Source of the DNA: CALESS01 sp041741455
GTDB lineage: Bacteria; Chloroflexota; Anaerolineae; Anaerolineales; Anaerolineaceae
Assembly: GCA_041741455.1 (NCBI GenBank)
Contig: JBGSJZ010000110.1
Location: 1-64,000 of the forward strand
Direction: 5' to 3'
Length of the DNA stretch: 64,000 bases
In this document: piece by piece, positions 56,041 to 64,000 of the stretch
How positions within the stretch are numbered: position 1 is the stretch's first letter
Layout of the letters: every line of letters begins with the position of its first letter
Translations under genes and position numbers: made by a program
Notes under the pieces: model-generated
What the model was told of the DNA's origin: nothing
Database searches by the model: none
Seen by the model: only the letters and a program-made list of their open reading frames with translations

Positions 56041-59000
56041 TCAGCGGGTCAACTGCTCCACCCGGCTTTCGCCGGTGGAGTAATAGCGGGCCTGCGGGTG
56101 ATGGATGATGATGGCAGCGGTGGATTGCTCCGGGATCAACTGGTAGGCCGGGCTGAGTTGCATACCGAGTGAGACTTCCGCTGGCAACAATTGGAACACA
56201 ATACTGTGGTCAGCCAGTTCAGGGATGGCCGGATAGCCCCAGGAATAGCGCTTGCCTTGCTCCTCGGCCAGGCCGAGCTCGCGCCGGATGTGGCGGTGCA
56301 GGTATTCAGCCGCGGATTCGGCGGTCTGGACAGCCAGGCCGTGCGAGAAGTGGGCTTCAGTATAATCCCCGGCAGCCTGCAAGCGGTCAATACGAGCGGT
56401 GGCTTCCTGGCCGACGGTCACGATTTGGAAAGCCACCACGTCCATCTGGCCGGAGTGAACCGGAGCAAAGTAATCCGCCAGGCACAACAAGTCGCCTTCT
56501 GGTTGGCGCGGGAAGCTGAAGCGGGTCAATTCCTCCGGCGCGCCGGCCTGGGCAGAACCGGGTTCATAAACGATCAGGTCATTGCCCTCGGATTGGGCGG
56601 GCCAATAACCGTATATGCCTTGGGGTTTAAGCCATTTCTCAGCCACGGCTTCCCGGCGCATTTTAACCAGGCGAGTTTCAAAGGATTTCAACAGCTTTTC
56701 CCAGGCCTCGCCGTGGGTGTTTTTAGCTCCCCAAGATAGACGGAAGAGCTCGTTCTTGGCCAGGTGTTGAAAGACCACATCCAGCGGCATCTGGCGTACC
56801 AGGCGCGGACCCCAGGTCGGCGGGCGCGGGATGGAAGGAGCAGGCGGTACACTGGAGCGGATCATGGTCGGGGCAGCCGGGGCAGTGGTCGTGACCCGGT
56901 TCAATTCGATTTCAGCTTCCTTGCGGTTCTGAACCACCAGGGAGGTTCGCAACTGCGGGTCCGTCAATTGATCCATCACGTTCAAGCCTTCGAAGGCGTC
57001 CTTGCAGTAGAACACGCCGGGGGCGTAAAGCTCACCGTGCTCGGTCAAGAGGATGCGCCGGCCAAAGCGGCGGTTGATGGCCGCTCCGCCAATCAACACC
57101 GGGATGGAAAGTTTGCGTCGTTGCAGTTCGTTGACAATCAACGGCATCTGCTTGCTGGTCGAGACCAGCAAGGCGCTCAGGCCGATGGCATCCGCTTGGA
57201 CCTCGATAGCCTTGCTGAGGATGGTTTCGGCTGGCACCTGTTTGCCCAGGTCGATCACACTGTAGCCGTTGTTGACCAGGATGGTCTTGACCAGGTTTTT
57301 ACCGATATCGTGCACATCCCCATACACTGTCGCCAGCACGATGGTGCCTTTCGTGACGCCTTCCTTGCGCTCCAGGAATTTTTCCAGGTGAGACACGGCT
57401 TTCTTCATCACCTCAGCGGATTGCAGCACAAAGGGCAGGATCAATTCGCCGCTGCCAAATTTATCGCCGACTTCCTTCATGGCGGGCAGCAACACTTTGT
57501 TGAGCAATTCAACCGCGTGGGTATTCCAATCCAGGCGCGGATGGCGTCCCAGGATTTCGTCAATATCCGCTTCCACGCCATCTTTTTCGCGGTGCAGGAT
57601 GCGCCAATGCAGGCGGCCTTCAGCGGACAGGGTGGCCAGCTCAGCCGCAGATTGGCTACCTTTGTGGGTAGTTTCCACCCCTTCAAAGCGCTGGATCAGG
57701 CGGGTCAGAGCATCCGGCCGGCGGTTGAAGATCAGATCTTCCGCCAGTTGGCGATCCTCTGCGGGAATTTCTGCGTAAGGCGTCACCTGGGCTGGGTTAA
57801 CGATGGCCATATCCAGCCCGGCAAGCACGGCGTGATACAGCATGATCGAGTTCAAAACCGGGCGGGCGGCGGGTGGCAGGCCAAAGGAGACGTTGGAGAC
57901 GCCCAGCGAAGTCAGCACTCCTGGCAGTTCAGCTTTGATCAGGCGAATGCCCTCGAGCGTTTCAATAGCAGATTGGTTAAATTCCGGGTCGCCAGTGGCC
58001 AGGGTGAAGGTCAGCGCGTCAAACACCAGGTCGCCGGTTTGAAGACCGAATTCGTTGACAGCAATCTCGTGAATCTGGCGGGCAACTTCCAGTTTACGAG
58101 CGGCAGTTTTGGCCATACCGGCTTGATCAATGGTCAGACAGATCACGGCGGCATTGTAGGTGCGGGCCAGGCTGAAGATGTGCTCCAGCTTCGGCCGGCC
58201 GCTTTCCAGGTGGGTCGAATTAATCAGGCAGCGGCCGGGGGCGGTCTGCAGCGCAGCTTCCATCACTTCCACCTCGGTGGTGTCAATCACCAGCGGGGCG
58301 CGCACCACCGGTGCCAGCAACTTGACGATCCGGCGCATCAGACCAGCCTCGTCGCCGCTTTCGGTCAAGGCCACGCTGATATCCAGGCCGTGTGCGCCAC
58401 TGTTGACCTGTTGGCGGGCAATCGACAGGGCTGAATCATACTCCTCCGCCAGGATGATTTGTTTGAACTTGGCGCTGCCCTGGGTGTTCAGCCGCTCGCC
58501 GATCAGGAAGGGTCGTGGCTCTTGCAGCATGGACACAGCTTGGGTAGCGGAGGCCAGCCGGGGCGGGCGCAGGGTTGGGCGGGGTTGGGGGATGTGGGCG
58601 CGGACGCGCAGCACTAGCTGTTCCAGGTGGGCTGGGGTGGTTCCACAGCAGCCACCTACCACGTTGATGTGGTGCTGTTCGACGAATTCAGCCAGTGTCT
58701 CGGCAAAGGGTTCAGGCTCCAGTGGATAGACGGCCTGGCCATCCACGTTTAGCGGCAAGCCGGCGTTCGGGATGCAGGAGACCGGCATCGTAGCGTGCGC
58801 CCCCAGGAAGCGGATAGGCTCGCGCATGTAGTCTGGACCGGTAGAACAATTCAGACCGATCACATCAATCTGCATGCCCTCCAGAATGGCCAGCACCGCC
58901 GCGATATCTGTGCCGAGCAGCATGCGCCCAGTGGTATCCAGCGTGACCTGGACCTGGATTGGCAGGTGAATCCCGGTCTCACGAAAAGCCTGGTGGATAC

Positions 59001-59550
59001 CGACGATGGCGGCTTTGACTTCCAGGATATCCTGCGATGTTTCGATCAACAACAGATCGGCACCGCCGCGGATCAGGGCAGCTGCCTGTTGGCAGAAGAT
59101 ATCGGCTAATTCTTCAAAAGAGATATTGCTCAGTTCCGGGTCGTCCATGGATGGCAATTTTCCAGAAGGACCGATTGACCCGGCCACGAAGCGAGGTTGA
59201 TTCGGGGTGGAGTATTCATCCGCCAACCGGCGGGCCAGGGCCGCTGCCGCTTGGTTGATGGCTTCGGTTTGCTCGCCCAGGTCATATTCGGCCAGGGTCA
59301 GGCGGTTGGCGCGGAAGGTGCAGGTTTCAATTACATCCACCCCCACTTCGAGGAAGGATCGGTGGACTTTTTCCACGGCAGATGGATGGGTCAAAACCAG
59401 GTAGTCGTTGCAGCCAAAGGTGCGTTCCCCGCCAAAGTTGGCCGGGGTCAGGTTCTGGCGCTGCAGGTTAGTGCCCATAGCGCCGTCGAAGACCAAAATG
59501 CGTTTGTTGAGCGCATCGAGATAGCGGTGGTTGAAGGTAGGTTCAGTCAT
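56041..59550 (-). CDS. metH: Cobalamin-dependent methionine synthase
   Basis: The product is 1169 residues from ATG 59550; the longer frame upstream would read through the riboswitch and was rejected. Domains in order: homocysteine-binding zinc barrel (1 to about 325, DGAMGTNLQ and GGCCGTTP), pterin-binding barrel (about 345-610, ERLNTQGSAKFK), cobalamin cap and binding domains (about 650-890, with the DVHDIGKN motif holding the B12 histidine) and the activation domain with AdoMet (about 900-1169). All four modules are present, so it should be a full MetH that uses methyltetrahydrofolate. A SAM-I riboswitch controls it. Confidence 0.95.
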   Translation of the reverse strand: MTEPTFNHRYLDALNKRILVFDGAMGTNLQRQNLTPANFGGERTFGCNDYLVLTHPSAVEKVHRSFLEVGVDVIETCTFRANRLTLAEYDLGEQTEAINQAAAALARRLADEYSTPNQPRFVAGSIGPSGKLPSMDDPELSNISFEELADIFCQQAAALIRGGADLLLIETSQDILEVKAAIVGIHQAFRETGIHLPIQVQVTLDTTGRMLLGTDIAAVLAILEGMQIDVIGLNCSTGPDYMREPIRFLGAHATMPVSCIPNAGLPLNVDGQAVYPLEPEPFAETLAEFVEQHHINVVGGCCGTTPAHLEQLVLRVRAHIPQPRPTLRPPRLASATQAVSMLQEPRPFLIGERLNTQGSAKFKQIILAEEYDSALSIARQQVNSGAHGLDISVALTESGDEAGLMRRIVKLLAPVVRAPLVIDTTEVEVMEAALQTAPGRCLINSTHLESGRPKLEHIFSLARTYNAAVICLTIDQAGMAKTAARKLEVARQIHEIAVNEFGLQTGDLVFDALTFTLATGDPEFNQSAIETLEGIRLIKAELPGVLTSLGVSNVSFGLPPAARPVLNSIMLYHAVLAGLDMAIVNPAQVTPYAEIPAEDRQLAEDLIFNRRPDALTRLIQRFEGVETTHKGSQSAAELATLSAEGRLHWRILHREKDGVEADIDEILGRHPRLDWNTHAVELLNKVLLPAMKEVGDKFGSGELILPFVLQSAEVMKKAVSHLEKFLERKEGVTKGTIVLATVYGDVHDIGKNLVKTILVNNGYSVIDLGKQVPAETILSKAIEVQADAIGLSALLVSTSKQMPLIVNELQRRKLSIPVLIGGAAINRRFGRRILLTEHGELYAPGVFYCKDAFEGLNVMDQLTDPQLRTSLVVQNRKEAEIELNRVTTTAPAAPTMIRSSVPPAPSIPRPPTWGPRLVRQMPLDVVFQHLAKNELFRLSWGAKNTHGEAWEKLLKSFETRLVKMRREAVAEKWLKPQGIYGYWPAQSEGNDLIVYEPGSAQAGAPEELTRFSFPRQPEGDLLCLADYFAPVHSGQMDVVAFQIVTVGQEATARIDRLQAAGDYTEAHFSHGLAVQTAESAAEYLHRHIRRELGLAEEQGKRYSWGYPAIPELADHSIVFQLLPAEVSLGMQLSPAYQLIPEQSTAAIIIHHPQARYYSTGESRVEQLTR

Positions 59551-59583
59551 GGCAAGCTCCGAAGGTCGAGAATGGCCGGCGGT

Positions 59584-59612
59584 AACAAAAATCCTCTCTG
59601 GAATAGAGAGGA
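59584..59612 (-). terminator. Expression-platform terminator of the metH riboswitch
   Basis: TCCTCTCT (59592-59599) and AGAGAGGA (59605-59612) form an 8-bp stem followed on the minus strand by TTTTTGTT (59591-59584). The arm sequence CCAGAGAGG also occurs at the start of the aptamer (about 59725-59733), so an alternative pairing that prevents termination is possible. Confidence 0.85.
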
Positions 59613-59629
59613 AGGCGGGGGATAACCGC

Positions 59630-59741
59630 ACCTCATCTTCCAGAAGGCCGCCGGGGCGGTTTCTGCCGGATTTGGCACCGGCTCTTGCGAGCGGTTGCCG
59701 AGGTTTCATAGGGCCGGTCCCTCCACCTCTCTGGATGAGTG
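59630..59741 (-). ncRNA. SAM-I riboswitch upstream of metH
   Basis: On the minus strand the stretch has the SAM-I (S-box) core: GAGAGGTGGAGGGACCGGCCC, ATGAAACCTCGGCAACC, and GGTGCCAAATCC-GCAGA. P1 can form between 59734-59739 (CTCATC on the RNA) and 59632-59637 (GATGAG). It is followed by an intrinsic terminator and metH. High SAM should favour termination and switch off the operon. The class is well known from Firmicutes and occurs in other phyla. Confidence 0.92.
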
Positions 59742-59756
59742 ATGATGTTGAAAGGG

Positions 59757-59786
59757 ATTTTACCACAAGTCAAGTCTGAATTTCAA
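59757..59786 (-). promoter_or_regulatory. Promoter of the metH operon
   Basis: On the minus strand TTGAAA (59786-59781, 5 of 6) and TAAAAT (59762-59757) are spaced by 18 bases, and the transcript would begin just before the riboswitch. Confidence 0.65.
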
Positions 59787-59823
59787 ATCAAGTGTCAAAG
59801 GTCAAGCAGGAGACAAGACAGGG

Positions 59824-59829
59824 TATAAT
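59824..59829 (+). promoter_or_regulatory. -10 box of the acyltransferase gene
   Basis: TATAAT lies 42 bases before ATG 59872; no good -35 hexamer is seen. It is divergent from the metH promoter. Confidence 0.45.
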
Positions 59830-59871
59830 CTGGATATCTCATCAGGTCGGGGGAGCCTGCCAAGGATACGC

Positions 59872-60777
59872 ATGGATACCACGAAGATTATCAACAGCGG
59901 TGCACTCTCAAAGATGGTCATCTGGCTTGGTAAGAACCTGTCCCCGCGCCTGGGATATGCCGTCTCAGATTTTCTCTCAGACGTGATCAGCCATCGTGCT
60001 GGTTGGAGACAACCCCGGGCTTTACGAGCCAACCACTGGGTGGTGAGTGGCGGCAAGGCAACCCCCGTAGAGTTGACCCGGAGTGTGTATGAAACCTATC
60101 GAATCTCAGGTCGTGGGTATTATGATTTCTATCACATCATGAAAGATCCGGATGAGGTATTGCGGCGGGTTTCTTTCAGCTCCAAATTTGAAGAAATCCT
60201 GCAAAAATCCATCACCCGCCAGGAAGGCATCATTCTTGCAATATGTCACACGGGCAACCAGGACCTGGGTGGCCGGGCCGTGGTTTTGCGCGGTATGCCG
60301 CTTTTTGCTATCACCGCCCCCGAGGAATTTGGCAGCTATTCGCTCGCCAACCAACTGCGCCACGAATTCAAAATGGATTCCGCTCCGGCTTCTTTGGAAA
60401 CCGTCAAGAAAGCGATAGAGCATCTACGGAATGGCGGCACTGTGGCTACCGGCGTGGACCGGCCCTTTCCAGATTCGCACTATCGGCCGCGCTTCTTTGG
60501 GCGGCCGGCTGCCCTCCCGGTAGGTCCGGTACGCATGGCGCTGCGCCTGAAGCTGCCGGTGTACGCGATTGGCTGTTATCAAAAATCGGATCACAGTTAC
60601 CTGATGTGGGCTAGCGAAGCCATTGAGATGCAATCCACCGGGGATGCCGATCAGGACGTGCTGCTCAACTCTGAGCGAGTGTTGGCCGAGATTGAATTCC
60701 GCATCCGAGAACACCCAACCCAGTGGGCGATGTTCTACCCGGTCTGGCCGGAGGTGATGGATGGTGTGCCGAAGTAA
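59872..60777 (+). CDS. LpxL/PatA-like lysophospholipid acyltransferase
   Basis: The product is 301 residues with the acyltransferase fold of the LpxL/HtrB and mycobacterial PIM acyltransferase group. The catalytic His-x4-Asp is H126/D131 (CHTGNQDLGG), followed by GVDRPFPDSHYRPRFFG and the typical end AMFYPVWPE. There is no obvious N-terminal membrane helix. Chloroflexota generally lack lipopolysaccharide, so the acceptor is probably another glycolipid or a lysolipid (inference). An AAGGA site precedes ATG 59872. It is divergently arranged from metH. Confidence 0.8.
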   Translation: MDTTKIINSGALSKMVIWLGKNLSPRLGYAVSDFLSDVISHRAGWRQPRALRANHWVVSGGKATPVELTRSVYETYRISGRGYYDFYHIMKDPDEVLRRVSFSSKFEEILQKSITRQEGIILAICHTGNQDLGGRAVVLRGMPLFAITAPEEFGSYSLANQLRHEFKMDSAPASLETVKKAIEHLRNGGTVATGVDRPFPDSHYRPRFFGRPAALPVGPVRMALRLKLPVYAIGCYQKSDHSYLMWASEAIEMQSTGDADQDVLLNSERVLAEIEFRIREHPTQWAMFYPVWPEVMDGVPK

Positions 60778-60904
60778 CTGCAAGATAGTGGATTTTTGGT
60801 TGCCAGTTGTTTATTCAGTCATCTGGTTGTTATTCTTCATTCCTTCTACTATTCAACTTCTGAAATTGGTTATCCATTAAAGTTACGAAATAATAAGCCT
60901 CGGT

Positions 60905-60910
60905 TATAAT
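60905..60910 (+). promoter_or_regulatory. -10 box before the small membrane protein gene
   Basis: A perfect TATAAT lies eight bases before GTG 60919 and 14 bases before ATG 60925. The -35 region is poor. Depending on which start is used, the message would be leaderless or have a very short leader. Confidence 0.5.
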
Positions 60911-60924
60911 CGAACAGGGTGACT

Positions 60925-61332
60925 ATGGAAAATAAAAAGATATCAATTTTGCCGTATTTCTTTTCCGGCGCCGGTCTGGCCGTATTGGGTTGGGGCGGGA
61001 TTGCCGCCTTATGGTATTTCACCGAACCCAACCTTGGCGAACGTTGGTTGTTTTTCCTGGCATTATTCATGGCGGTGGCAGGCACAGCGCTGCCCTTTGT
61101 CGCACTGCTCAACCTGCGCTTCCCCAGCGAGCCGCCAGCCGAACCCACCGTTTACTTCCGCCAGTCGCTCTGGTTTGGCCTGTTCGCTTGCCTGGTGATG
61201 TGGTTGCAATGGTCGCGCATGGTGACCCTCTTGCTGGTGTTGTTGATCGGGGCAATGCTGGCTGGGGCAGAGTTCCTGATCCGGCTGCGCGAGAAATCGC
61301 TGTGGAAGCCGAAGGAACCCGAAGGTGAGTGA
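60925..61332 (+). CDS. Small four-helix membrane protein
   Basis: The product is 135 residues from ATG 60925 (GTG 60919 would add two). It has four membrane helices in two hairpins (about 8-28, 38-60, 82-98, 100-117), with an extramembrane loop rich in proline between them and a charged tail. No family was recognised. Its last eight bases overlap selA, so the two are co-expressed and it might be linked functionally, although nothing in the sequence shows how. Confidence 0.6.
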   Translation: MENKKISILPYFFSGAGLAVLGWGGIAALWYFTEPNLGERWLFFLALFMAVAGTALPFVALLNLRFPSEPPAEPTVYFRQSLWFGLFACLVMWLQWSRMVTLLLVLLIGAMLAGAEFLIRLREKSLWKPKEPEGE

Positions 61333-62677
61333 ACTGCGCAGCCTGCCCTCGGTGGATGCCCTGCTGCAAAGCGCGGCGGCAACCGAACTGGCGGCGCGCT
61401 TTGGCCGACCGTTGATGCTGGATGCGTTGCGCATGACCCTGGCTGAAACCCGGCTGGGGCATTTACGTGGGGCGGCTTTGCCCGACGCAGCAGGTTTACT
61501 GGAACAGGCGGCACGTCGCCTTGATAAATGGGTTACTCCCTCATTAATAAGCGTAATTAATGCCAGCGGGGTTGTGCTGCACACCAACCTTGGCCGGGCG
61601 CCGCTTTCGAAGGCGGCCTTGCAAGCCATGGACGCAGTAGCCGGCGGCTACTCCACCCTGGAATATGACCTGGAAAAAGGCGGGCGTGGTTCACGCTCCG
61701 TCCATGCTGAGGCGCTATTAATCCGCCTGACCGGGGCGGAAGCCGCCCTGGTGGTCAACAACAATGCAGGGGCGGTGCTGTTGGCGTTATCCGCGCTTGC
61801 TCACCGTAAACGCGTGATTATATCCCGTAGTCAGTTGGTGGAAATTGGCGGTGGTTTTCGTATTCCGGATGTCATGGCGCAATCCGGCGCCAAACTGGTG
61901 GAGGTTGGCACTACCAATCGGGTACATGCTGCAGATTTTGAGGTCGCCTTGCAGGAACCAGCCGCTCTGCTGGTGCGGGCGCATCATTCCAATTTTCGCA
62001 TCATCGGTTTCACCACCGAACCGGATCTGGCTGAATTGGTGGAAATCGCTCACCGTCAGGGCGTTCCGCTGTTGGATGACCTGGGTTCCGGAACCTTCAT
62101 CGATACCGCTCGCTTTGGTCTGTTGCACGAACCGACAATCCAGGAATCGGTGCAGGCCGGGGCGGATGTGATCTGTTTCTCAGGCGATAAACTGCTGGGC
62201 GGTCCGCAGGCTGGCATTCTGATTGGCAAAAAGGATTTGATTGCCCGCATCAAGAAGCACCCGTTGGCGCGGGCAGTGCGGGCGGATAAACTCTGCCTGT
62301 CTGCCCTATCGGCCACCCTGCTGCACTATCTACTGGATGAAGCCGAACGGGAGATCCCGGTCTGGCAGATGATCGGGCGTACGCTTGAGCAAAACCGCCT
62401 GCGAGCCCAGAGCTGGCGGGATGCGCTTGGCACAGGGGAAGTGCTGGTGGGATCCTCAACAATTGGCGGCGGTTCACTGCCGGAAGAAACCTTGCCGACC
62501 AGCTTGTTGGCGCTGCAGGTTCAGCAGCCGAACAAGTTCATGGAGAAACTGCGCCGGCAGTCACCACCGGTGATCGCCCGGGTGGAGGAAGAGCGGGTGG
62601 TTTTTGACCCGCGTACGGTGTTTGAGGAACAAGATGGAGCGCTGCTGGTGGGTATCCGCCAGGCGTTGGGCAGGTAG
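61325..62677 (+). CDS. selA: L-seryl-tRNA(Sec) selenium transferase
   Basis: The product is 450 residues and converts Ser-tRNA(Sec) to Sec-tRNA(Sec) with selenophosphate. It shows the SelA N-terminal domain (LPSVDALLQ), the NASGVVLHTNLGRAPLS motif, GGRGSR and the pyridoxal phosphate lysine Lys289 (CFSGDKLLGGPQAG). GTG 61325 is the start, overlapping the previous gene. The organism therefore seems to make selenocysteine, but selB, selC, selD and a selenoprotein are not visible in this window. Confidence 0.93.
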   Translation: MSELRSLPSVDALLQSAAATELAARFGRPLMLDALRMTLAETRLGHLRGAALPDAAGLLEQAARRLDKWVTPSLISVINASGVVLHTNLGRAPLSKAALQAMDAVAGGYSTLEYDLEKGGRGSRSVHAEALLIRLTGAEAALVVNNNAGAVLLALSALAHRKRVIISRSQLVEIGGGFRIPDVMAQSGAKLVEVGTTNRVHAADFEVALQEPAALLVRAHHSNFRIIGFTTEPDLAELVEIAHRQGVPLLDDLGSGTFIDTARFGLLHEPTIQESVQAGADVICFSGDKLLGGPQAGILIGKKDLIARIKKHPLARAVRADKLCLSALSATLLHYLLDEAEREIPVWQMIGRTLEQNRLRAQSWRDALGTGEVLVGSSTIGGGSLPEETLPTSLLALQVQQPNKFMEKLRRQSPPVIARVEEERVVFDPRTVFEEQDGALLVGIRQALGR

Positions 62678-62721
62678 ATTTCAATCATTAAACGGCCACA
62701 GGCCGCGGAGGAAAGAAACAC

Positions 62722-63957
62722 GTGAAAAGCAATCTGGATGGACTAATGCAAGAATTCGGTTATGAGGCCATTTGGGTTACCGGCCCGGCCCAGCACAACC
62801 CGGCCATGGTTTATTTGACCGGTGGAGGTCATATGGGGCAGGCGGATTTGATCCTCAAGCAGGGTACCTCTGGGGTTCTCTTCCACGCCTCAATGGAACG
62901 CGAGGAAGCTGCCCGGACCGGGCTGCCCACCTGTGGCTATGATCGTTTTCCACTCGATGAGCGTTTGAAAGCCGCGGATGGCGACATGAACCAGGCAATG
63001 GTCTTGTTGTATGAAGCTATGTTCCGCCATGCGGGTGTGACCGAAGGTCGGGTGGGAATCTTTGGCCGGACTGAGATCGGCCGGACTTTCAGCATTCTGA
63101 GCGGTTTGCAATTGCGCCTGCCTGGTTTGAATTTTATCGGTATGGACAGCGAGAACCTTCTGATGCTTGCAATGATGACCAAGGATGATGCTGAACTGGC
63201 TCGCATCCGGCGTATGGGCAAGATCACAACTGAGGTGGTTGGCCGCACGGCGGAATTCCTGACCAGGCACGCTGTGGAAGGCGAAACATTGATCAAGGTC
63301 GATGGCCGGCCGTTGACTATCGGCGATGTCAAACCGCGCATCAACCTCTGGCTGGCTGAGCTGGGTGCAGATAACCCGGAAGGCACGATCTTCGCCATCG
63401 GCCGGGATGCTGGCATCCCGCATAGCACTGGTACTCCGACAGACCCAATCAAACTTGGCCAGACCATCGTTTATGACATCTTCCCCTGCGAACCGGGCGG
63501 TGGATATTTTTATGACTTTACCCGCACCTGGTCACTGGGTTATGCTACGGACGAAGCCCAAAAACTGTATGAGGATGTGGCGGATGTTTTCCACACCATC
63601 ATAGCTGAGTTGAAAGTTAACACCTACTTCCCAAACTACCAGAAGCGTACTTGCGAGATGTTTGAGGCCAAAGGCCACCCAACCGTGATGAGCAACCCTC
63701 TCACAGAGGCTGGTTACGTCCACAGCCTCGGGCATGGCGTGGGCTTGAACATCCACGAACGGCCGGCAGCCGGGCGCGGTACGGAGCGGGATGTGCTGGT
63801 GCCAGGATCAGTTGTGACCGTGGAGCCCGGTCTATATTACCCGGAGCGTGGCATGGGTGTGCGCATCGAGGACACGATATACTTCAAGGAAGATGGCAAC
63901 TTTGAAATATTTGCTCCTTATTCGTACGATTTTGTGCTGCCGATGAGGAATAAATAG
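62722..63957 (+). CDS. M24-family Xaa-Pro peptidase-like protein
   Basis: The product is 411 residues from GTG 62722, behind a CGGAGGAAAG site. The N-terminal part (about 1-160) is the creatinase-type domain. The C-terminal pita-bread domain has the metal ligands: aspartates in VYDIFPCEPGGGYFYDFTRTW, histidine in HSLGHGVGLNIHE, glutamate in TVEPGLYY and glutamate in GVRIEDTIY. It should be a Xaa-Pro aminopeptidase or dipeptidase. The M24 fold also includes non-peptidase members, so substrate is uncertain. It follows selA by 44 bases. Confidence 0.88.
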   Translation: MKSNLDGLMQEFGYEAIWVTGPAQHNPAMVYLTGGGHMGQADLILKQGTSGVLFHASMEREEAARTGLPTCGYDRFPLDERLKAADGDMNQAMVLLYEAMFRHAGVTEGRVGIFGRTEIGRTFSILSGLQLRLPGLNFIGMDSENLLMLAMMTKDDAELARIRRMGKITTEVVGRTAEFLTRHAVEGETLIKVDGRPLTIGDVKPRINLWLAELGADNPEGTIFAIGRDAGIPHSTGTPTDPIKLGQTIVYDIFPCEPGGGYFYDFTRTWSLGYATDEAQKLYEDVADVFHTIIAELKVNTYFPNYQKRTCEMFEAKGHPTVMSNPLTEAGYVHSLGHGVGLNIHERPAAGRGTERDVLVPGSVVTVEPGLYYPERGMGVRIEDTIYFKEDGNFEIFAPYSYDFVLPMRNK

Positions 63958-64000
63958 TAGGCTTTTCCCTTGCAAGGAAATGGGATTACCTCAAACCTAA

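Noticed and set aside
56764..58434. 556-codon plus-strand frame opposite metH, and several others opposite the neighbouring methyltransferase gene
   Set aside because: These are shadows of high-GC coding sequence; low-complexity composition rich in Q, H, G and R and no family similarity.
59551..59766. N-terminal extension of MetH from an upstream start
   Set aside because: It would translate the riboswitch aptamer and terminator, and the family N-terminus begins at ATG 59550.
1..64000. tRNA genes, rRNA genes, CRISPR arrays, insertion sequences or prophage genes
   Set aside because: None was recognised by eye: no cloverleaf with conserved TTCRANYC, no regular repeat-spacer arrays and no transposase or phage proteins among the reading frames.

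Overview
The window reads as a single chromosomal segment of a free-living bacterium, most likely phylum Chloroflexota, class Anaerolineae. This is an inference from combined traits: a membrane-arm-only nuo operon with two NuoM genes next to an F0 ATP synthase cluster, a fused b/delta ATPase subunit, a YabN-type MazG, an archaeal-type prolyl-tRNA synthetase and a moderately high GC content with frequent GTG/TTG starts. No rRNA, tRNA, CRISPR, insertion sequence or prophage was seen.

Layout. (1) 1-17380, plus strand: the end of tuf, then the S10, spc and alpha ribosomal-protein operons (rpsJ to rplO, secY, adk, map, rpmJ to rplQ, truA) and rplM-rpsI. Strong promoters split this block before rplC and before rpmJ, and structured spacers lie upstream of rplC, rpsC and rpsK. 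rplF (L6) carries an in-frame TAG that cuts off a conserved, still readable tail. infA is absent. (2) 17488-24668: mazG, an M20 hydrolase, a lipoprotein, a tryptophanase-like lyase and a three-gene membrane/SHOCT-like cluster driven by a consensus promoter. (3) 24792-36240: nuoA-H-J-K-L-M-M-N followed by atpI/Z-B-E-F(H). The peripheral arm of complex I and the F1 catalytic genes are not here. (4) 36328-40985: a MurE-family ligase, two tandem related small-RNA-like units, then rpsO-pnp on the minus strand. (5) 41104-49767, minus strand: a diguanylate cyclase, a helical-repeat protein, proS, a LOG-family protein, a small MazG-like pyrophosphohydrolase, a GT87-type membrane protein and a DUF4349 lipoprotein. 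(6) 49964-53013: a PEPCK/HPr-kinase-like ATPase of unknown role and an AT-rich PadR-DUF2812 pair with its own operator. (7) 53233-59786, minus strand: a methionine/one-carbon operon under a SAM-I riboswitch (metH, an S-methyltransferase/MTHFR fusion, a CoaB fragment, a metallophosphoesterase). (8) 59872-63957: an LpxL-like acyltransferase, a small membrane protein, selA and an M24 peptidase.

The most notable points are the nonsense codon in rplF, the paired tiny RNA units with C6 loops at 38006-38256, the second NuoM that lacks the TM7 lysine, the F0-only ATPase operon with a b/delta fusion, and several TATAAT boxes placed 8-9 nt before start codons that lack a ribosome binding site, which suggests leaderless transcripts.
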